Counted from the first letter of the stretch, positions 1-8,265 are shown. The stretch is 10,000 nt of DNA from Flavobacterium sp. (GCF_020217025.1 NZ_JAIWOF010000057.1:1-10000); one strand, 5' to 3'. The notes: generated by a model not told the origin, from the sequence alone. Translations and numbers: made by a program.

Positions 1-399
1 TTCATCGTAACGTAATAAATCTACAATGTCTTTGGCGTGTTCAACGTCTTCTAATTCCGAAATTACTTGTTCTTTTTTGTACTGAGGTAATTCGGCAATA
101 ATGTCGGCAGCGTCGTCGGTACTTAATTCGTCAAGCTCTTCTGCAATTTCTTTTGGGGAAAGGTTTTTTAAGATTTTTTCACGAACTTCTTCGTCTAATT
201 CTAACAGAATCTCGGCTGTTTTTTCAGAATCTAATGTGTTAAAAATATAACCAGCGCCATAATCATCGAGTTCTTCCATGATTTCGGCAATATCAGCAAA
301 GTGAATATCTTCAAGAAGCAAAAGTAATTCTTGCGACTTGTTTTCACTTATAAGTTGTTCTATTTCAGATAGAAACTCTCTGCTGATTTTAAACTCCAT
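1..399 (-). CDS. mgtE: Magnesium transporter MgtE, N-terminal part (runs off left edge)
   Basis: This is the first 133 codons of a minus-strand gene that continues past position 1. The translation starts [18 protein letters not shown] and is a chain of short acidic helices, including [55 protein letters not shown] and [10 protein letters not shown]. This is the pattern of the MgtE N-terminal superhelical domain, the cytosolic Mg2+-sensing part of this inner-membrane Mg2+ channel. The CBS pair and the membrane domain would lie outside the window. The ATG (397-399) sits inside the end of rsmA, overlapping it by 11 bp, so the two genes are probably co-transcribed and translationally coupled. The domain assignment is from recognition of the helical repeat and its context. 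The gene order rsmA-mgtE fits what I recall from flavobacteria. Whether the full gene is intact cannot be seen here. Confidence 0.88.
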   Translation of the reverse strand, partial: MEFKISREFLSEIEQLISENKSQELLLLLEDIHFADIAEIMEELDDYGAGYIFNTLDSEKTAEILLELDEEVREKILKNLSPKEIAEELDELSTDDAADIIAELPQYKKEQVISELEDVEHAKDIVDLLRYDE

Positions 400-1168
400 C
401 GGCTGCTATTTTTTGGGTAATATCTATAAATTGTTCCACCGTCAATTGTTCCGGACGGAGGTCAAAGATAGTGTCTAATTTTAAATTATCAGAGAAATTG
501 AATGTTTTTAAGCTGTTTCGCAAGGTTTTTCTTCTTTGTTGAAAAGCAGTTTTTACTACTCGGAAGAATAATTTTTCATCACATGGTAACGAATAATCGG
601 CTTTTCTTCTCAGTCGTAACACACCTGAATCTACTTTTGGTGGCGGATTAAAAACACTTGGCGGAACTGTAAATAAATACTCTGCTTCATAAAAAGCTTG
701 GGTTAAAACCGATAAAATTCCGTAGGTTTTGCTTCCTTTTTTCTCGCAAATTCTTTCAGCTACTTCTTTTTGAAACATCCCAGCAAATTCTGGAATTTGA
801 TCGCGCATTTCTAAGGTCTTGAAAACAATTTGTGTCGAAATATTGTAGGGGAAATTGCCAATAATAGCAAATGGTTCGCCATTCAAAACTTCGTTTAAAT
901 TGTATTTTAAAAAGTCTTTCGAAATAATATGATTTTCCAATTTTGGATAATGAACGCCCAAATATTCCACCGATTCTTTATCGATTTCAATTACAAAGGT
1001 TTCGGTTGGTTTGTCTAATAAATATTTGGTTAAAACACCCATTCCTGGACCAATTTCTAAAATTTTAGAATAGCCTTCTAGCGAAAGTGTGTCGGCAATA
1101 TCCTTTGCGATGCTTTCGTCTTTTAGAAAATGTTGTCCTAAGTGTTTTTTTGCGGTTACTTTTTCCAT
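389..1168 (-). CDS. rsmA: 16S rRNA (adenine(1518)-N(6)/adenine(1519)-N(6))-dimethyltransferase RsmA (KsgA)
   Basis: This enzyme dimethylates two adjacent adenines in the 3'-terminal helix 45 hairpin of 16S rRNA, using S-adenosylmethionine, as a late step and checkpoint in 30S subunit assembly in the cytoplasm. The 259-residue length is normal for the family. Visible motifs, in order: the N-terminal LGQHFL (residues 10-15); SAM-binding motif [11 protein letters not shown] (38-47); the acidic motif II residue E61 in VIEID; D85 of motif III (SKDF); the catalytic motif IV NFPYN (105-109; many homologues have NLPYN); and the [15 protein letters not shown] signature (168-182) that follows the target-base pocket. 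The start at 1168 lies 1 bp after the DUF4286 stop, and the TAA at 389-391 overlaps the mgtE start. It is therefore in the middle of a tight minus-strand operon. Confidence 0.96.
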   Translation of the reverse strand: MEKVTAKKHLGQHFLKDESIAKDIADTLSLEGYSKILEIGPGMGVLTKYLLDKPTETFVIEIDKESVEYLGVHYPKLENHIISKDFLKYNLNEVLNGEPFAIIGNFPYNISTQIVFKTLEMRDQIPEFAGMFQKEVAERICEKKGSKTYGILSVLTQAFYEAEYLFTVPPSVFNPPPKVDSGVLRLRRKADYSLPCDEKLFFRVVKTAFQQRRKTLRNSLKTFNFSDNLKLDTIFDLRPEQLTVEQFIDITQKIAADGV

Positions 1169-1169
1169 T

Positions 1170-1496
1170 TTAATTTGTTTCTCCGTAGAATTCTTCCATC
1201 ACCTCTAATTCTGTTCTAAAAGCTAACATTTTATCCGCAAAAAGCTCTAAACCTTCTTGGCGTAATCTTGGCGCGTGATTTTTATAATAATCTTCTAATT
1301 TTGCTCTAGAATCTGTAAAATATTGAACAGCGTAGGTTGTTCCTCCCATTTCTTCTTCAACCAAAACGCGAACCATTTTAGCATTGGTAAATAAACCAGT
1401 CGCTAAAACATCGTTAATATGTTTGTTTTGCATCCACTTTAACCAAGCGGAATGAATGCTTTCGTCTACGTTTATCGTTACGTTGTATATAATCAT
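1170..1496 (-). CDS. DUF4286 family protein of unknown function
   Basis: This is a 108-residue protein starting [18 protein letters not shown], with no signal peptide and no membrane segment, so it is probably cytosolic. I recognise it as the DUF4286 family of Bacteroidota, small proteins with an alpha/beta pattern. Visible are an N-terminal strand (IIYNVTINV), a conserved W-x-x-W pair in SAWLKWM (residues 17-23), a central strand segment (TTYAVQYF) and a C-terminal helix with [23 protein letters not shown]. The layout resembles a small dimeric alpha/beta-barrel fold such as EthD-like proteins, but that is only an impression and no catalytic residues stand out. Its stop is 1 bp before the rsmA start, and it follows the TPR gene after a 53-bp gap, so it is probably co-transcribed with rsmA. 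That context hints at a link to ribosome maturation but does not prove one. Confidence 0.85.
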   Translation of the reverse strand: MIIYNVTINVDESIHSAWLKWMQNKHINDVLATGLFTNAKMVRVLVEEEMGGTTYAVQYFTDSRAKLEDYYKNHAPRLRQEGLELFADKMLAFRTELEVMEEFYGETN

Positions 1497-1549
1497 TATT
1501 CTTATTTAATCGTTTAATTAATATCTTTTCTCTTGCTTATTTTTTTTCT

Positions 1550-3331
1550 CTAAATCGTCGAATCACCTCGCAAGGTTCTATATTGTTTTCTGCTTTCGGT
1601 ATAATACAAACTATCGGGATGTTCTAAAACTACTTTTTCGTACAATGCTTTTGCTTTTTCGTTGTCTAAAAGATGTTTTCTATAAATTTCTGCCGAGAAG
1701 AATAAAGCTTCATCCTTATAAATTCCGTCTTTGTGATTGTCTAATATGTTTTGAAAATACGTTAAGGCTTTGTTGAAATCTCCTTTTTCTTCATAAATTT
1801 TCCCGACTTTGAACAAGGTTCCTTCTTCGATACTTTCTCCTTTGTGTTTTTGCAAAATGGCTAAAAAGAGTTGGAGTGCTTCTTCGTTTTTATTCTGATA
1901 CAATTTTAAATCCGCTGTTGAATAGGCTTGAAGTGCTACTCGCAAACTGTCTTCGGCCGAATTGTCTTGGATTAGCAAAAACATTTCAATCGCATCATTT
2001 GCGATTAACAGACTTGGCGATTGTTTCAAAACTTTCACTTGTTGCAACGTCCAATCGAAATCTTTTTTATAGAAGTTGGCTTTTGCTAATTTCAGACTAG
2101 CTTCGTGAGCTAAAACATCATTTTTTAAATTGTCTTCTACTTGTGCATAATACAAAATGGCTTGATTGAATTTTTCATCATACACCATAATATCCGCCAA
2201 TTCCATTTTAACTTCAGATTGTTCTCTCACATTTAATGGAAGTTTCAAGGTGTTTTGCAACAATTCAATTCCTAATTTCGATTGATTCAAATAAAACGTT
2301 TTAAAGTGAGCCGAGAGAATTTGCAAGTCTATTGAATACGGACTAATGCCATATTTTTTCAACAACTCTTGAAGTTTTAAATCAATAGCAGGATAGTCTT
2401 TTGAAGTTGCTGATTCCATTTCCATAGAAATTAGAAAATGATGCGCTTGCATTTGTAAATCTAAGTTTTGTGTATTTTCTAAAACAAAACTTAGAATCGT
2501 TTTCGCATCTTCATATTGTTTTTCTTCCATTGCCATTTTAGCAAGGGTAACAATATTTATGAATGAATCAGGATTTCTTTTGTAAACTGCTTTCTCTTGA
2601 ATAAACGCTTTTCCGTATTCTTTTTGTTGGACAAAAAACCAACTCAAAAATTGGTTCCAATATACATCTTGCGACTTTTGAGTTCTTAGCAATAAGTTTT
2701 TTCGAATAGTGGCTGCAAAAGAACCATCGGAATCGTCCATTAAATAACGATTCAGCTGATTTTGAACCATCGGAGTTCCGTCAGGAGTGTTGAAACCATA
2801 ATCTAATAATTTATTTAGCATCAATTCCAAATTACCTAATTGCCCTTGAATCATTGCAGTTTGATAATCGAAATTTAGATTTGGGTTTTTCTTTTGTGCG
2901 GTTTCATACGCTTTTAATGCCCAAGGCAACAATACTTTTTTCTCGAATGAATTGGCAATTTGGTAAGCATAATTTGGCTCTTTTTCAATTTCTTGAATGG
3001 CTAATTCGTAATTTTTTTCTGCTTTATCCGTATTTTTTTGAAGTTGGTAATTGTAACCAAGTTCAACTAATAGTAAAGGTTGGTTGTATTTGTCTTTTCT
3101 TTTGGTAATGGCGTTTTCTGCTTTGTCATATTGTTGCAATTGTTGGTAACATTCTACTACTTTTTGAAAGAAGAAATAATTCGAAGGTTGTTTGGTCGAA
3201 ATTTCTTCAAATAGAGTAAGTGCTTTTTGAAACTCGCCTTTATCAAAATAGTCCAATGCCAATTGCTCATTCTGTGCCGAAACCCAAAACGAGGACAAAA
3301 ACAAAATGAAAAAAGCTATTTTTTGCAACAT
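1550..3331 (-). CDS. Exported tetratricopeptide (TPR) repeat protein
   Basis: This is a 593-residue protein with an N-terminal signal peptide: a Lys at position 4, the hydrophobic stretch IAFFILFLSSFWV, and a likely cut after SAQ near residue 20. There is no lipobox Cys, so it is predicted to be free in the periplasm rather than a lipoprotein. The rest is almost wholly helical and has TPR-like units. One lies near the N-terminus (ALDYFDKGEFQKALTLFEEI, about residues 25-44). Clear ones lie in the last 120 residues, for example FKVGKIYEEKGDFNKALTYF and KAKALYEKVVLEHPDS. TPRs are scaffolds for protein-protein contacts. The C-terminal repeats resemble those of YbgF/CpoB-like and BamD-like envelope proteins, but no specific function can be assigned. 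It lies 74 bp downstream of serS and 53 bp upstream of the DUF4286 gene, all on one strand. The stop is TAG. Confidence 0.85.
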   Translation of the reverse strand: MLQKIAFFILFLSSFWVSAQNEQLALDYFDKGEFQKALTLFEEISTKQPSNYFFFQKVVECYQQLQQYDKAENAITKRKDKYNQPLLLVELGYNYQLQKNTDKAEKNYELAIQEIEKEPNYAYQIANSFEKKVLLPWALKAYETAQKKNPNLNFDYQTAMIQGQLGNLELMLNKLLDYGFNTPDGTPMVQNQLNRYLMDDSDGSFAATIRKNLLLRTQKSQDVYWNQFLSWFFVQQKEYGKAFIQEKAVYKRNPDSFINIVTLAKMAMEEKQYEDAKTILSFVLENTQNLDLQMQAHHFLISMEMESATSKDYPAIDLKLQELLKKYGISPYSIDLQILSAHFKTFYLNQSKLGIELLQNTLKLPLNVREQSEVKMELADIMVYDEKFNQAILYYAQVEDNLKNDVLAHEASLKLAKANFYKKDFDWTLQQVKVLKQSPSLLIANDAIEMFLLIQDNSAEDSLRVALQAYSTADLKLYQNKNEEALQLFLAILQKHKGESIEEGTLFKVGKIYEEKGDFNKALTYFQNILDNHKDGIYKDEALFFSAEIYRKHLLDNEKAKALYEKVVLEHPDSLYYTESRKQYRTLRGDSTI

Positions 3332-3340
3332 AAATAAAAC

Positions 3341-3390
3341 AAATAATGTACTAAAGTAACACTTTTTAGCGTCAAATTAGTACATTATTT
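3341..3390. repeat. 14-bp perfect inverted repeat between serS and the TPR gene
   Basis: The arms AAATAATGTACTAA (3341-3354) and TTAGTACATTATTT (3377-3390) are exact reverse complements, separated by 22 bp. They occupy most of the 74-bp gap after the serS stop. On the minus strand the second arm is followed by GTTTTATTT, a poor but T-rich tract, so this may be a weak serS terminator or attenuator before the TPR gene. Because the arms are AT-rich and the loop is long, a protein-binding operator is an alternative. Confidence 0.55.
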
Positions 3391-3405
3391 TATAAAGATT
3401 AACGT

Positions 3406-4677
3406 TTAGTTAATGATATCAAATCCTGTATATTTTCTTAAAACTTCAGGAACCACGATGCCTTCAGGCGTTTGATAGTTCTCTAAAATTCCAGCTAATA
3501 CTCTTGGTAATGCTAATGAACTTCCGTTCAACGTGTGTGCCAATTGGTTTTTACCTTCTTTGTCTTTGAAACGTAATTTTAAACGATTTGCTTGGAAAGT
3601 TTCAAAATTAGAAACCGAACTAATTTCTAACCAACGCTCTTGTGCTGTTGAATACACTTCAAAATCATACGTTAAAGCAGAAGCAAAACTCATATCACCA
3701 CCACATAATCTTAGAATTCGGTATGGTAATTTCAATTCTTGTAAAATTCCTTTTACGTGTTCCACCATTCCATCTAATGCTTCGTAAGATTTATCAGGAT
3801 GTTCAATGCGAACAATTTCTACTTTGTCAAATTGGTGTAAACGATTTAATCCACGAACGTGAGCACCATAAGAACCTGCTTCGCGACGGAAGCATGGCGT
3901 ATAACCTGTGCAAAGAACTGGTAAATCATTTTCGTTTAACAACACATCTCTAAAGATATTGGTTACTGGAACTTCAGCTGTTGGAATTAAATATAAATCA
4001 TCAACACCAACATGGTACATTTGTCCTTCTTTGTCAGGTAATTGACCAGTTCCAAAACCAGAAGCTTCGTTAACCATATGAGGAACTTGGTATTCTAAGT
4101 AACCAGCATCGGTGTTTTTATCAAGGAAATAAGTGATTAAAGCGCGTTGTAATTTAGCACATTTTCCTTTGTAAACTGGGAAACCTGCGCCTGTGATTTT
4201 AACGCCTAATTCAAAATCAATTAAATCGTATTTTTTAGCTAATTCCCAGTGTGGTAAAGCACCTTCGTGTAATTTCGGAATTTCACCTTCTTGAAAAACG
4301 TTTAAGTTTTCTTCAGGTGTTTTCCCTTCTGGAACAATGTCGGCTGGTAAATTAGGTAATTTGTATAATTCTTCTTGTAATTTAGCGGCATACGTGTTTA
4401 AAACTTCGGTTAATTCTTTGTCTTTTTCACGAAGTTGAACTGATTTTTCTTTTAAGATTTCAGCTTTTGCTTTTTCGCCACTTTTCATTAAATCTCCAAT
4501 GTCTTTGGATAGCTTGTTCGACTCGGATTTGATAGTGTCTAATTCAACTTGAGTTGCTCTTCTTTTCTCGTCCAATGCAATTACTTCTTCGATTGCACTT
4601 TTAGCATCTAAGTTTTTCTTAGCTAATCGTTTTACTACTTCGTCTTTGTTTTCTCTAATGTACGCTATCTGTAACAT
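3406..4677 (-). CDS. serS: Serine--tRNA ligase (seryl-tRNA synthetase)
   Basis: This cytosolic class II aminoacyl-tRNA synthetase charges tRNA-Ser (and tRNA-Sec where present) with serine, using ATP. Its 423 residues match the usual bacterial length. The N-terminal domain (about 1-105) begins MLQIAYIRENKDEVVKRLAKK and forms the long antiparallel coiled coil that grips the variable arm of tRNA-Ser, rich in Lys/Glu heptads. The catalytic domain follows, with the TAEVPVTN serine-site segment, class II motif 2 (FRREAGSYG, residues 263-271, with the following GLNRLHQFDKVE) and motif 3 (NGSSLALPR, residues 384-392, with R392, then GILENYQ). The gene is divergent from the M1 peptidase gene across a 243-bp gap that holds a TAnnTTTG box on the minus strand. 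It is probably the first gene of the minus-strand cluster, with the inverted repeat after its stop possibly limiting read-through. Confidence 0.97.
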   Translation of the reverse strand: MLQIAYIRENKDEVVKRLAKKNLDAKSAIEEVIALDEKRRATQVELDTIKSESNKLSKDIGDLMKSGEKAKAEILKEKSVQLREKDKELTEVLNTYAAKLQEELYKLPNLPADIVPEGKTPEENLNVFQEGEIPKLHEGALPHWELAKKYDLIDFELGVKITGAGFPVYKGKCAKLQRALITYFLDKNTDAGYLEYQVPHMVNEASGFGTGQLPDKEGQMYHVGVDDLYLIPTAEVPVTNIFRDVLLNENDLPVLCTGYTPCFRREAGSYGAHVRGLNRLHQFDKVEIVRIEHPDKSYEALDGMVEHVKGILQELKLPYRILRLCGGDMSFASALTYDFEVYSTAQERWLEISSVSNFETFQANRLKLRFKDKEGKNQLAHTLNGSSLALPRVLAGILENYQTPEGIVVPEVLRKYTGFDIIN

Positions 4678-4699
4678 AATATATAGGATTTTAAGGATG

Positions 4700-4707
4700 C
4701 AAATTTA
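4700..4707 (-). promoter_or_regulatory. Candidate -7 box (TAAATTTG) of the serS promoter
   Basis: Read on the minus strand this is TAAATTTG, an exact match to the Bacteroidota primary-sigma -7 consensus TAnnTTTG. It would give a leader of roughly 15-20 nt before the serS ATG. The -33 partner is weak: TATG with a 21-bp spacer or TGTA with 19, against TTTG. The call rests on the -7 box and its position. Confidence 0.45.
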
Positions 4708-4920
4708 AGAAATTGGATTCAGATAATACATAAAAAACGATTTCACTTATATGTTTTTATGAATTGATGAAATTCTTACAAAAAGTAGTATTAAAACGAA
4801 GATATTGTTGTATATTCGCTTGATTTTTATGTAAATTGATAATTTTAAGCTTAATTCTATTGGTTTTTAATAAAGTAAAATTACATAAAAGTTCCCCCAA
4901 AATTTTATAACCTACAAAAA

Positions 4921-6852
4921 ATGAAAAAAATTACTTTAAGTTTATTACTCTTATTTGGAGTTATCGGTTTTGCCCAAACGGATAATTCTGAATTTGATAG
5001 AATGGTAGAAGCAGAAATGAAGTCTGCTTCAGCAACCATAAATTTTAGAGCCAACCCCAATACTCAAAATTATGATATTAGTTATCATGAGTTGCGATTT
5101 AATGTAGATCCGAATAATACCACCCCATACATAAGTGGAATAGTTACTACAACTTTTACTGCATTAAGCGATATGAATGTTGTGACTTTTGATATGGCAA
5201 CTGCTTTAGTAGTGAGTTCAGTAACAATGAATAGTTCTAGTCTAACTTTTAGTCAAAGCAATTACGAGTTGAATATTAATTTACCTGCAACTTTAGTTTC
5301 GGGTAATTCTGCAACAGTTGTAATTACGTATGCAGGTTCTCCGCCTCAAGCAGAAGGGGCATTTACTAGAGGAACTCATAGTGGTACTCCAGTGATTTTT
5401 ACACTTTCTGAACCCTACGGAGCAAGAGATTGGTGGCCTTGTAAACAAGATTTGAATGATAAAGTAAATGCAATAGATGTTTATATTACTGCACCATCTG
5501 CTTATGTTAGTGTTTCTAACGGGATAGAGGTTTCTCAAACCGTATCTGGAGCAAATAAAACAACCCATTTCCATCATAATTACCCAATTCCAGCTTATTT
5601 AATTGCTATTGCCGTTACAAACTATCAAATTTATAATCAGCAAGGAGGATTAGGAACTGTTGCAAGTCCTTATTTTCCTATTGTGAATTATTTATATCCT
5701 GAAAGTTATGCTTCTGCAACTTCTGCAACACAATTAGGAACTACTCCAACAATTATAAATTTATACGAATCTTTATTGGAGCCATATCCATTTAGAAATG
5801 AAAAATACGGACATGCTCAATTTGGTTGGGGTGGCGGAATGGAGCATACAACGGTTTCTTTTATGGGGAGTTTCGGAAGAAGTTTAATAGCTCATGAAAT
5901 GGCACATCAATGGTTTGGCGATAAAATCACATGCGGTTCTTGGAAAGACATTTGGTTAAATGAGGGACTTACAGAATATATGTCTGGATTAGTAGTTGAA
6001 AATTTAGACGGAGCTACTCCATTTGTGACATGGAAAACTAATAAAATAAATTCTATTACTTCACAAACTACAGGATATGTCTATCTTCAAGATTCTGATT
6101 TAACAAACGTAAATAGAATATTTTCTTCTAGATTAACATATGATAAAGGGTCTATGGTAACGCATATGTTGCGATGGAAATTAGGTGATGTTGCATTTTT
6201 TCAGGCGTTAAAAAATTACTTAGCAGATTCTTCACTAGCTTATGGTTATGCGTTGACTGGAGATTTAAAATCACATTTAGAAAATGTATATGGTTCAAGT
6301 TTGACGGAGTTTTTCAACGATTGGCTTTACATGCAAGGCTATCCTACATATACCATTACGGCTCAAAATTGGGGTGCTGGTCAGGCAAAAATTACAGTAA
6401 GTCAAACACAGTCGCATGCGTCAGTTTCTTTTTTTGAAATGCCTTTAGAAATTAGACTAACAAGTGCTGGAGGTATAAATCATGATGTGGTTGTAAACAA
6501 CACAGTTAATAATCAAGAATTTGTAGTGCCAGTTCCGTTTGTTGTGGCTGGAGTAACATTTGATCCTAACAAACATATTATTTCTAAAAATAATGTGGTA
6601 ACATTAGCAAATGCATCTTTTGAATTAGAGCAAACAATTTCAGTTTACCCAAATCCAGCAAATGATGAATTACACATTATGATGCCTACGACTACCCAAT
6701 TAGAAAAAGTAGAAATTTATAATACGTTGGGGCAATTATTGGCAACACATCAAACAGCAGATTTCAGAATTGACAATTTAAGTTCGGGAATGCATGTTAT
6801 GAAAATCACCACTTCAGAAGGTGCAATTCATAAAAATTTTATAAAAAAATAG
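4921..6852 (+). CDS. Secreted M1 family metallopeptidase with T9SS sorting domain
   Basis: This is a zinc aminopeptidase of the M1 family (gluzincin), 643 residues. It begins with a signal peptide (MKKITLSLLLLFGVIGFAQ, cut near residue 19). An N-terminal beta domain (about 45-230) is followed by the thermolysin-like catalytic domain. The exopeptidase motif is GGMEH (305-309), in place of the usual GAMEN. The zinc site is HEMAH (325-329) with the third ligand E348 in NEGLTEY, and Y407 in the TYDKG segment is the likely transition-state tyrosine. A short beta domain follows. The last ~70 residues (from about 573, with YPNPAND at 576-582 and the final IHKNFIKK) are a type A Por sorting domain, so the protein should cross the outer membrane by the type IX system and be released or anchored outside. 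The large helical C-terminal domain of PepN-type enzymes is absent. Likely role: trimming peptides from extracellular protein. It is probably monocistronic. Confidence 0.93.
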   Translation: MKKITLSLLLLFGVIGFAQTDNSEFDRMVEAEMKSASATINFRANPNTQNYDISYHELRFNVDPNNTTPYISGIVTTTFTALSDMNVVTFDMATALVVSSVTMNSSSLTFSQSNYELNINLPATLVSGNSATVVITYAGSPPQAEGAFTRGTHSGTPVIFTLSEPYGARDWWPCKQDLNDKVNAIDVYITAPSAYVSVSNGIEVSQTVSGANKTTHFHHNYPIPAYLIAIAVTNYQIYNQQGGLGTVASPYFPIVNYLYPESYASATSATQLGTTPTIINLYESLLEPYPFRNEKYGHAQFGWGGGMEHTTVSFMGSFGRSLIAHEMAHQWFGDKITCGSWKDIWLNEGLTEYMSGLVVENLDGATPFVTWKTNKINSITSQTTGYVYLQDSDLTNVNRIFSSRLTYDKGSMVTHMLRWKLGDVAFFQALKNYLADSSLAYGYALTGDLKSHLENVYGSSLTEFFNDWLYMQGYPTYTITAQNWGAGQAKITVSQTQSHASVSFFEMPLEIRLTSAGGINHDVVVNNTVNNQEFVVPVPFVVAGVTFDPNKHIISKNNVVTLANASFELEQTISVYPNPANDELHIMMPTTTQLEKVEIYNTLGQLLATHQTADFRIDNLSSGMHVMKITTSEGAIHKNFIKK

Positions 6853-6873
6853 TTCCAAAATAAAATAATGATG

Positions 6874-6899
6874 AAAAGTAAGGTGAAAACCTTACTTTT
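6874..6899 (+). terminator. Perfect 11-bp hairpin with GAAA tetraloop after the peptidase gene
   Basis: The stem arms AAAAGTAAGGT (6874-6884) and ACCTTACTTTT (6889-6899) are exact complements closing a GAAA (GNRA) loop. The hairpin starts 21 bp after the peptidase stop and ends with four T in the stem itself, followed by GTCGTTT, so the U-tract is weak. It probably ends or stabilises the peptidase mRNA. Its 3' arm overlaps a promoter-like box for rseP. Confidence 0.6.
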
Positions 6900-6900
6900 G
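6893..6900 (+). promoter_or_regulatory. Candidate -7 box (TACTTTTG) for rseP
   Basis: TACTTTTG matches TAnnTTTG exactly and lies 22 bp before the rseP ATG, a distance typical of short leaders. No good TTTG is seen 19 bp upstream (GATG at 6870-6873), so the match is partial. The box lies inside the 3' arm of the hairpin at 6874-6899. Confidence 0.4.
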
Positions 6901-6922
6901 TCGTTTAAATAAATGCATAAAA

Positions 6923-8248
6923 ATGATTCAAGTAGCACAAATATTATTCATATTATCAGTTTTAGTAATTCTTCACGAATTTGGTCACTACATAACGGCT
7001 AAAATGTTCAAAGTACGAGTAGAGAAATTTTACTTGTTTATGGATGCTGGTTTTTCTTTAGTGAAAAAGAAAATTGGTGAAACAGAATGGGGAATCGGAT
7101 GGTTACCATTAGGAGGTTATGTAAAACTTTCAGGAATGATTGACGAAAGTATGGATACAGAACAAATGAATGCTCCTGCAGAACCTTGGGAATTCCGTTC
7201 AAAACCAGCTTGGCAACGTTTGATTATTATGTTGGGTGGAATTATCGTGAATGTAATCTTGGCTTGGTTGATTTTTACCATTATGTATGCAACTGTTGGA
7301 CAGAAATTCATTGCTACTGAAAAAATTCAAGAAAACGGATTAGCATTTGGTGAAGTAGGTCAGAAAGCAGGATTTAGAAATGGCGATAAAATTCTTTCAG
7401 TAGATGGAAAACACCAACCAAGTTTTAACCGATTGACATTAGATGTTTTACTTGGTGATAAAGTTGAGGTAGAACGTAATGGTCAAAAAGTAGATGTGAT
7501 TTTAACCGATGAAATGAAAGGTGAAATCATCAGTAAAGAAGGGAAAGAGTTTGTTGGGCCTCGTTTTTTAGGATCAGTAGTAGATTCTGTAGTTCCAAAA
7601 TCGCAAGCTGAAATCGCAGGATTAAAAAAAGGGGATAAAATAAAAGCAGTAAACGGAACATTCTTCAATTATTATGATGAATATAAAGAAAATATTTCTA
7701 AACATAAAAATGATAGTATTTCCTTATCTATTTTAAGAGGTACCGAAGTATTAACTTTAAAAGCCAAGGTAGATAAAGAAGGGAAATTAGGGTTCTTTAA
7801 TAAACCCTTAGATAAATCAGATTACGAAGTAAATAATCAATTGTCTTTTGGACAAGCAGTTCCAGCTGCAGTCAAAGAATCTTGGGCATTATTGGTTTAC
7901 AATGTAAAACAGTTCAAATTAATATTACGTCCTAAAACAGAAGCTTACAAACATGTTCAAAGTCCAATCGGAATTGCACGTCGTTTACCAGATACCTGGG
8001 ATTGGGAATTCATTTGGAATTTTACCGCTTTATTCTCAATCGGATTAGCCTTTATGAACTTGTTACCAATACCTGGATTAGATGGAGGACACGCTTTATT
8101 TACAATAGTTGAAATGATTACGGGGAAAAAATTATCAGACAAAGCAGCAGGTTATGTTCAAACCGCTGGAATGATTATCTTGTTGACCTTAATGGCTTTA
8201 ACTTTCGGAAAAGATATTTACCAATTAGTGGTAGATAAACTTTTGTAA
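6923..8248 (+). CDS. rseP: RIP metalloprotease RseP (site-2 protease, M50 family)
   Basis: This inner-membrane zinc protease cleaves transmembrane segments, classically anti-sigma factors in envelope stress signalling, and also clears remnant signal peptides. At 441 residues it has the usual length. TM1 carries HEFGH (residues 18-22), two zinc ligands and the catalytic Glu19. TM2 is about 100-124 (LIIMLGGIIVNVILAWLIF). Two tandem PDZ domains in the periplasm follow, each with a recognisable G-D-K-I turn (G154-D155 in NGDKILSVDG and G237-D238 in KGDKIKAVNG). The C-terminal membrane part has NLLPIPGLDGGH (379-390), giving the third ligand D387, and a last TM around 410-432. The start at 6923 is preferred because the ATG at 6913 is out of frame. 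The substrate cannot be told from the sequence, and no sigma/anti-sigma pair is nearby. Confidence 0.96.
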   Translation: MIQVAQILFILSVLVILHEFGHYITAKMFKVRVEKFYLFMDAGFSLVKKKIGETEWGIGWLPLGGYVKLSGMIDESMDTEQMNAPAEPWEFRSKPAWQRLIIMLGGIIVNVILAWLIFTIMYATVGQKFIATEKIQENGLAFGEVGQKAGFRNGDKILSVDGKHQPSFNRLTLDVLLGDKVEVERNGQKVDVILTDEMKGEIISKEGKEFVGPRFLGSVVDSVVPKSQAEIAGLKKGDKIKAVNGTFFNYYDEYKENISKHKNDSISLSILRGTEVLTLKAKVDKEGKLGFFNKPLDKSDYEVNNQLSFGQAVPAAVKESWALLVYNVKQFKLILRPKTEAYKHVQSPIGIARRLPDTWDWEFIWNFTALFSIGLAFMNLLPIPGLDGGHALFTIVEMITGKKLSDKAAGYVQTAGMIILLTLMALTFGKDIYQLVVDKLL

Positions 8249-8265
8249 TTTTTTCAATAAAATAA

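Noticed and set aside
1876..2100. Open plus-strand frame of 74 codons inside the TPR gene
   Set aside because: It is antisense to a well-supported gene, the translation resembles no family I know, and no promoter-like box precedes it.
3533..3953. Two overlapping plus-strand open frames opposite serS
   Set aside because: They are antisense to the conserved catalytic domain of serS and have low-complexity translations without domain features.
4678..4920. Search for RNA elements or a clear promoter for the peptidase gene in the 243-bp divergent gap
   Set aside because: Apart from the serS-side TAAATTTG box I find only near-misses such as TATATTCG at 4811-4818, and no convincing -33 partner or stable hairpin.
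5293..5577. Minus-strand open frame of 94 codons rich in Cys and Ile opposite the M1 peptidase
   Set aside because: It lies antisense to the beta domain of the peptidase, and its composition looks like reversed AT-rich coding sequence.
6913..6915. ATG just upstream as an alternative rseP start
   Set aside because: It is out of frame with the HEFGH-containing protein, and the ATG at 6923 gives the normal family N-terminus.
7117..8142. Three short minus-strand open frames opposite rseP
   Set aside because: Each lies wholly within rseP on the other strand, with no independent support.
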